This document shows positions 4,940 through 6,442 of a stretch of 6,442 nucleotides of DNA, piece by piece. Numbering within the stretch: position 1 is the stretch's first letter; every line of letters starts with the position of its first letter. The notes below the pieces were generated by a model. It saw nothing but the letters and a program-made list of their open reading frames with translations. It searched no databases and was not told where the DNA came from. Position numbers and translations under genes: made by a program. Origin of the DNA: Planctomycetaceae bacterium (GTDB lineage: Bacteria; Planctomycetota; Planctomycetia; Pirellulales; UBA1268); NCBI GenBank assembly GCA_947464585.1, contig CANHYS010000130.1, forward strand, positions 1 through 6,442, given 5' to 3'.

Positions 4940-6022
4940 GTGAGTGTTCGTGCGTCATCCCCCTGGATTCCGTTGGTGTTCATCGCCGCCGGCCTGGCGG
5001 TCGGCGGCCCCGTGGCAAAAGCCCAGACAGGCTGGTTGCCCACGGCCTGGTTTTCGCAGGACACCGTCGACCCCAAGGCTATGTTCCCGCTGGCCGAGAG
5101 CGACGGGCCGTGGATGGTGCTGGCAACGACGTTCCGTGGCGAGGGAGCCCGCGACGACGCCCGTCGGCTCGTGCAGGAACTCCGCGGCCCCCACAAGCTC
5201 AAGGCCTACACGCATGAGAAGTCGTTCGACTTCACGGGCAATCAGCGCGGGCTGGGACTCAATCCCGATGGCACTCCGAAGAAGATGCGGTATGCCATGG
5301 CGGAAGAGGTGACGGAAGTCGCCGTGCTCGTGGGCGACTTCGCCTCCTTCGACGACCCGCGTGGGCAGAAGATGCTCACCAAAATCAAGAACCTCCATCC
5401 CGAGGCGCTCGCCGCCGGCAGCGGCAAGAGCCAGTCGTTCAGCGATTTCAGGCGGATGATGGGTCTCGACAAGAACAGCGGCAAGGGTCCGATGCATCTG
5501 GCGTTTGTGATTCCGAATCCTCTCCTGCCGGAAGACTTCTTCGCGCGACAGCAGGTGGACAAGTTCGTGCTCGACATGAATGCCGATGTCACCAACAGCC
5601 TGCTCGACTGCCCGGGCCGCTACAGCGTGCGGGTGGCAACCTTCACCGGTGCCGGCACCTTCGACCAAAAAGCGATCGAGGATGGCGGAAAGGAAGTGGA
5701 GCTGAAGGGGCGTCTGGTGGAGGCGGCCGAGAAGGCCCACCGACTCACCGAAACGCTCCGCCGCAGCGGCTGGCAGGCGTGGGAATTCCACGATCGCGAT
5801 TCGAGCATCGTCTGCGTGGGCAGCGTCGATCAACTGGCCGTGCAGCAGGCCAGCGGCACGATGGCCCCCCATCCCGAGATCATCCGCATCGTGAAGGAAC
5901 TCGGTCCCGATCCGGTGAAACTGGCAGCCGGCCAGATCATGCCGCGGAGTATCGACGGCGTCCTGCTCGACGTGCAGCCCAAGCCGATCGACGTGCCGCG
6001 GGTGCCAACCGGCCGCCGTTGA
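4940..6022 (+). CDS. Exported protein with two SPOR-like repeats, function unknown
   Basis: The 360-residue product has a signal peptide: short basic start (R4), hydrophobic core at about 9-23 and a likely cleavage after AKA at residue 28, so it should reach the periplasm or surface. GTG at 4940 is set by AGGAG (4927-4931) eight bases upstream, and the signal peptide starts right there. The mature part appears to hold two related units. Unit A (about 56-155) has strand WMVLATTF, helix DARRLVQEL, strand KLKAYTH, strand VAVLVGDF, then helix GQKMLTKIKNL. Unit B (about 226-322) has strand YSVRVATF, helix AHRLTETLRRSGW, strand QAWEFHD, strand SIVCVGSV, then helix PEIIRIVKEL. This beta-alpha-beta-beta-alpha order with VGxF-like motifs resembles SPOR domains, which bind peptidoglycan stripped of stem peptides. 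The family call is by eye. Two Cys (224, 292) flank or lie in unit B. The gene is probably monocistronic, 78 bases before rdgB. Confidence 0.7.
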   Translation: MSVRASSPWIPLVFIAAGLAVGGPVAKAQTGWLPTAWFSQDTVDPKAMFPLAESDGPWMVLATTFRGEGARDDARRLVQELRGPHKLKAYTHEKSFDFTGNQRGLGLNPDGTPKKMRYAMAEEVTEVAVLVGDFASFDDPRGQKMLTKIKNLHPEALAAGSGKSQSFSDFRRMMGLDKNSGKGPMHLAFVIPNPLLPEDFFARQQVDKFVLDMNADVTNSLLDCPGRYSVRVATFTGAGTFDQKAIEDGGKEVELKGRLVEAAEKAHRLTETLRRSGWQAWEFHDRDSSIVCVGSVDQLAVQQASGTMAPHPEIIRIVKELGPDPVKLAAGQIMPRSIDGVLLDVQPKPIDVPRVPTGRR

Positions 6023-6055
6023 GAGCCGCACCACGCAACCGCCGGCCCGGCTCAA
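6019..6055 (+). terminator. Weak stem-loop after the exported protein gene
   Basis: TTGAG (6019-6023) and CCG (6026-6028) pair with CGGCTCAA (6048-6055), leaving a two-base bulge and a loop of about 19 bases. It includes the stop codon and is followed by TCTCG, so it is a poor intrinsic terminator. It is listed because it is the only structure seen in the 78-base gap before rdgB. Confidence 0.2.
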
Positions 6056-6100
6056 TCTCGCCATTTGGCTCCGCAAAGACAGCCGTCATACTGGTGGTCT

Positions 6101-6442
6101 ATGGACACCATCGCGACGCTCGTGCTCGGCACGACCAATGCCGGCAAGCTCCGTGAGCTCACCGAACTGCTCGCCCCGCTGGGCATCGCATGCTGCTCGC
6201 TCAGCGGTCTCGACGCCGCCGTCGAAGTCGAGGAGACGGGTGATTCGTTCGCCGCCAACGCGGCTCTCAAGGCCTCGCAGCAGGCCATGGCCCTGGGCCG
6301 CTGGGTGCTCGCGGAAGACAGTGGACTCGTGGTAGACGCCCTCGGCGGTGCGCCGGGCATCTATTCGGCGAGGTTCTCTGGAGCCGGTGCGACGGATCAG
6401 CGAAACAATGCCCTCCTGCTTGAGCGGCTCGCCGTCCTGCCC
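6101..6442 (+). CDS. rdgB: RdgB/HAM1 XTP/dITP pyrophosphatase, N-terminal part (runs off right edge)
   Basis: RdgB-type enzymes hydrolyse XTP, dITP and ITP to the monophosphate and pyrophosphate in the cytoplasm, keeping deaminated purines out of DNA and RNA. The first 114 of the usual roughly 200 residues are present and carry the family motifs in order: LGTTNAGKLREL at 9-20 (phosphate-binding TNxGK), VEETGDSFAANAALKA at 43-58 (with the metal-linked Glu), and AEDSGLVVDALGGAPGIYSAR at 71-91, the core signature. ATG at 6101 places TTNAGK at the normal distance from the N-terminus. GGTGG at 6093-6097 is only a weak, close ribosome site. TTGGCT (6065-6070) and CATACT (6087-6092) with a 16-base gap could be a promoter that would make the transcript nearly leaderless, but the match is modest. 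Confidence 0.95.
   Translation, partial: MDTIATLVLGTTNAGKLRELTELLAPLGIACCSLSGLDAAVEVEETGDSFAANAALKASQQAMALGRWVLAEDSGLVVDALGGAPGIYSARFSGAGATDQRNNALLLERLAVLP

Noticed and set aside
4955..6076. A 373-residue open frame on the minus strand opposite the exported protein
   Set aside because: It is codon-aligned antisense to a gene with a signal peptide and a strong ribosome site; the His/Gly/Arg-rich product has no recognisable features.

Overview
The window is GC-rich DNA packed with bacterial genes and most resembles a planctomycete, probably of the Pirellulales. That placement is an inference. It rests on an exosortase-type membrane protein, a lineage-style helix-turn-helix regulator with an acidic N-terminus, several orphan secreted or membrane proteins, and many divergent and convergent single genes instead of long operons. 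No rRNA, tRNA, CRISPR array, insertion sequence or phage gene was seen.

Layout from left to right. (1) The N-terminal 123 residues of an exosortase-family protein run on the minus strand off the left edge. (2) A 256-base divergent spacer follows, with one candidate promoter facing each way. (3) Next is a plus-strand polytopic membrane protein of the lysylphosphatidylglycerol synthase TM / UPF0104 flippase-like family. (4) A minus-strand gene overlaps it tail to tail by 50 bases; it encodes a YgfZ (GcvT-like, folate-binding) domain fused in frame to a Nudix ADP-ribose pyrophosphatase-like domain. (5) After a 196-base divergent spacer comes a plus-strand helix-turn-helix regulator. (6) A 238-base convergent spacer holds three successive stem-loops. 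(7) A minus-strand protein with two membrane segments has its 3' end antisense to a tiny hydrophobic plus-strand frame. (8) A 195-base divergent spacer precedes a plus-strand exported protein in which I see two SPOR-like repeats. (9) At the right edge is the N-terminal 114 residues of an RdgB/HAM1 non-canonical purine NTP pyrophosphatase.

No single pathway ties the window together. Two themes recur. One is the cell envelope: exosortase, flippase-like protein, two-TM protein and exported SPOR-like protein. The other is metabolite housekeeping: YgfZ for iron-sulfur enzyme maintenance, a Nudix hydrolase and RdgB. The most notable items are the YgfZ-Nudix fusion, the duplicated SPOR-like exported protein, and the stem-loop clusters in two spacers.
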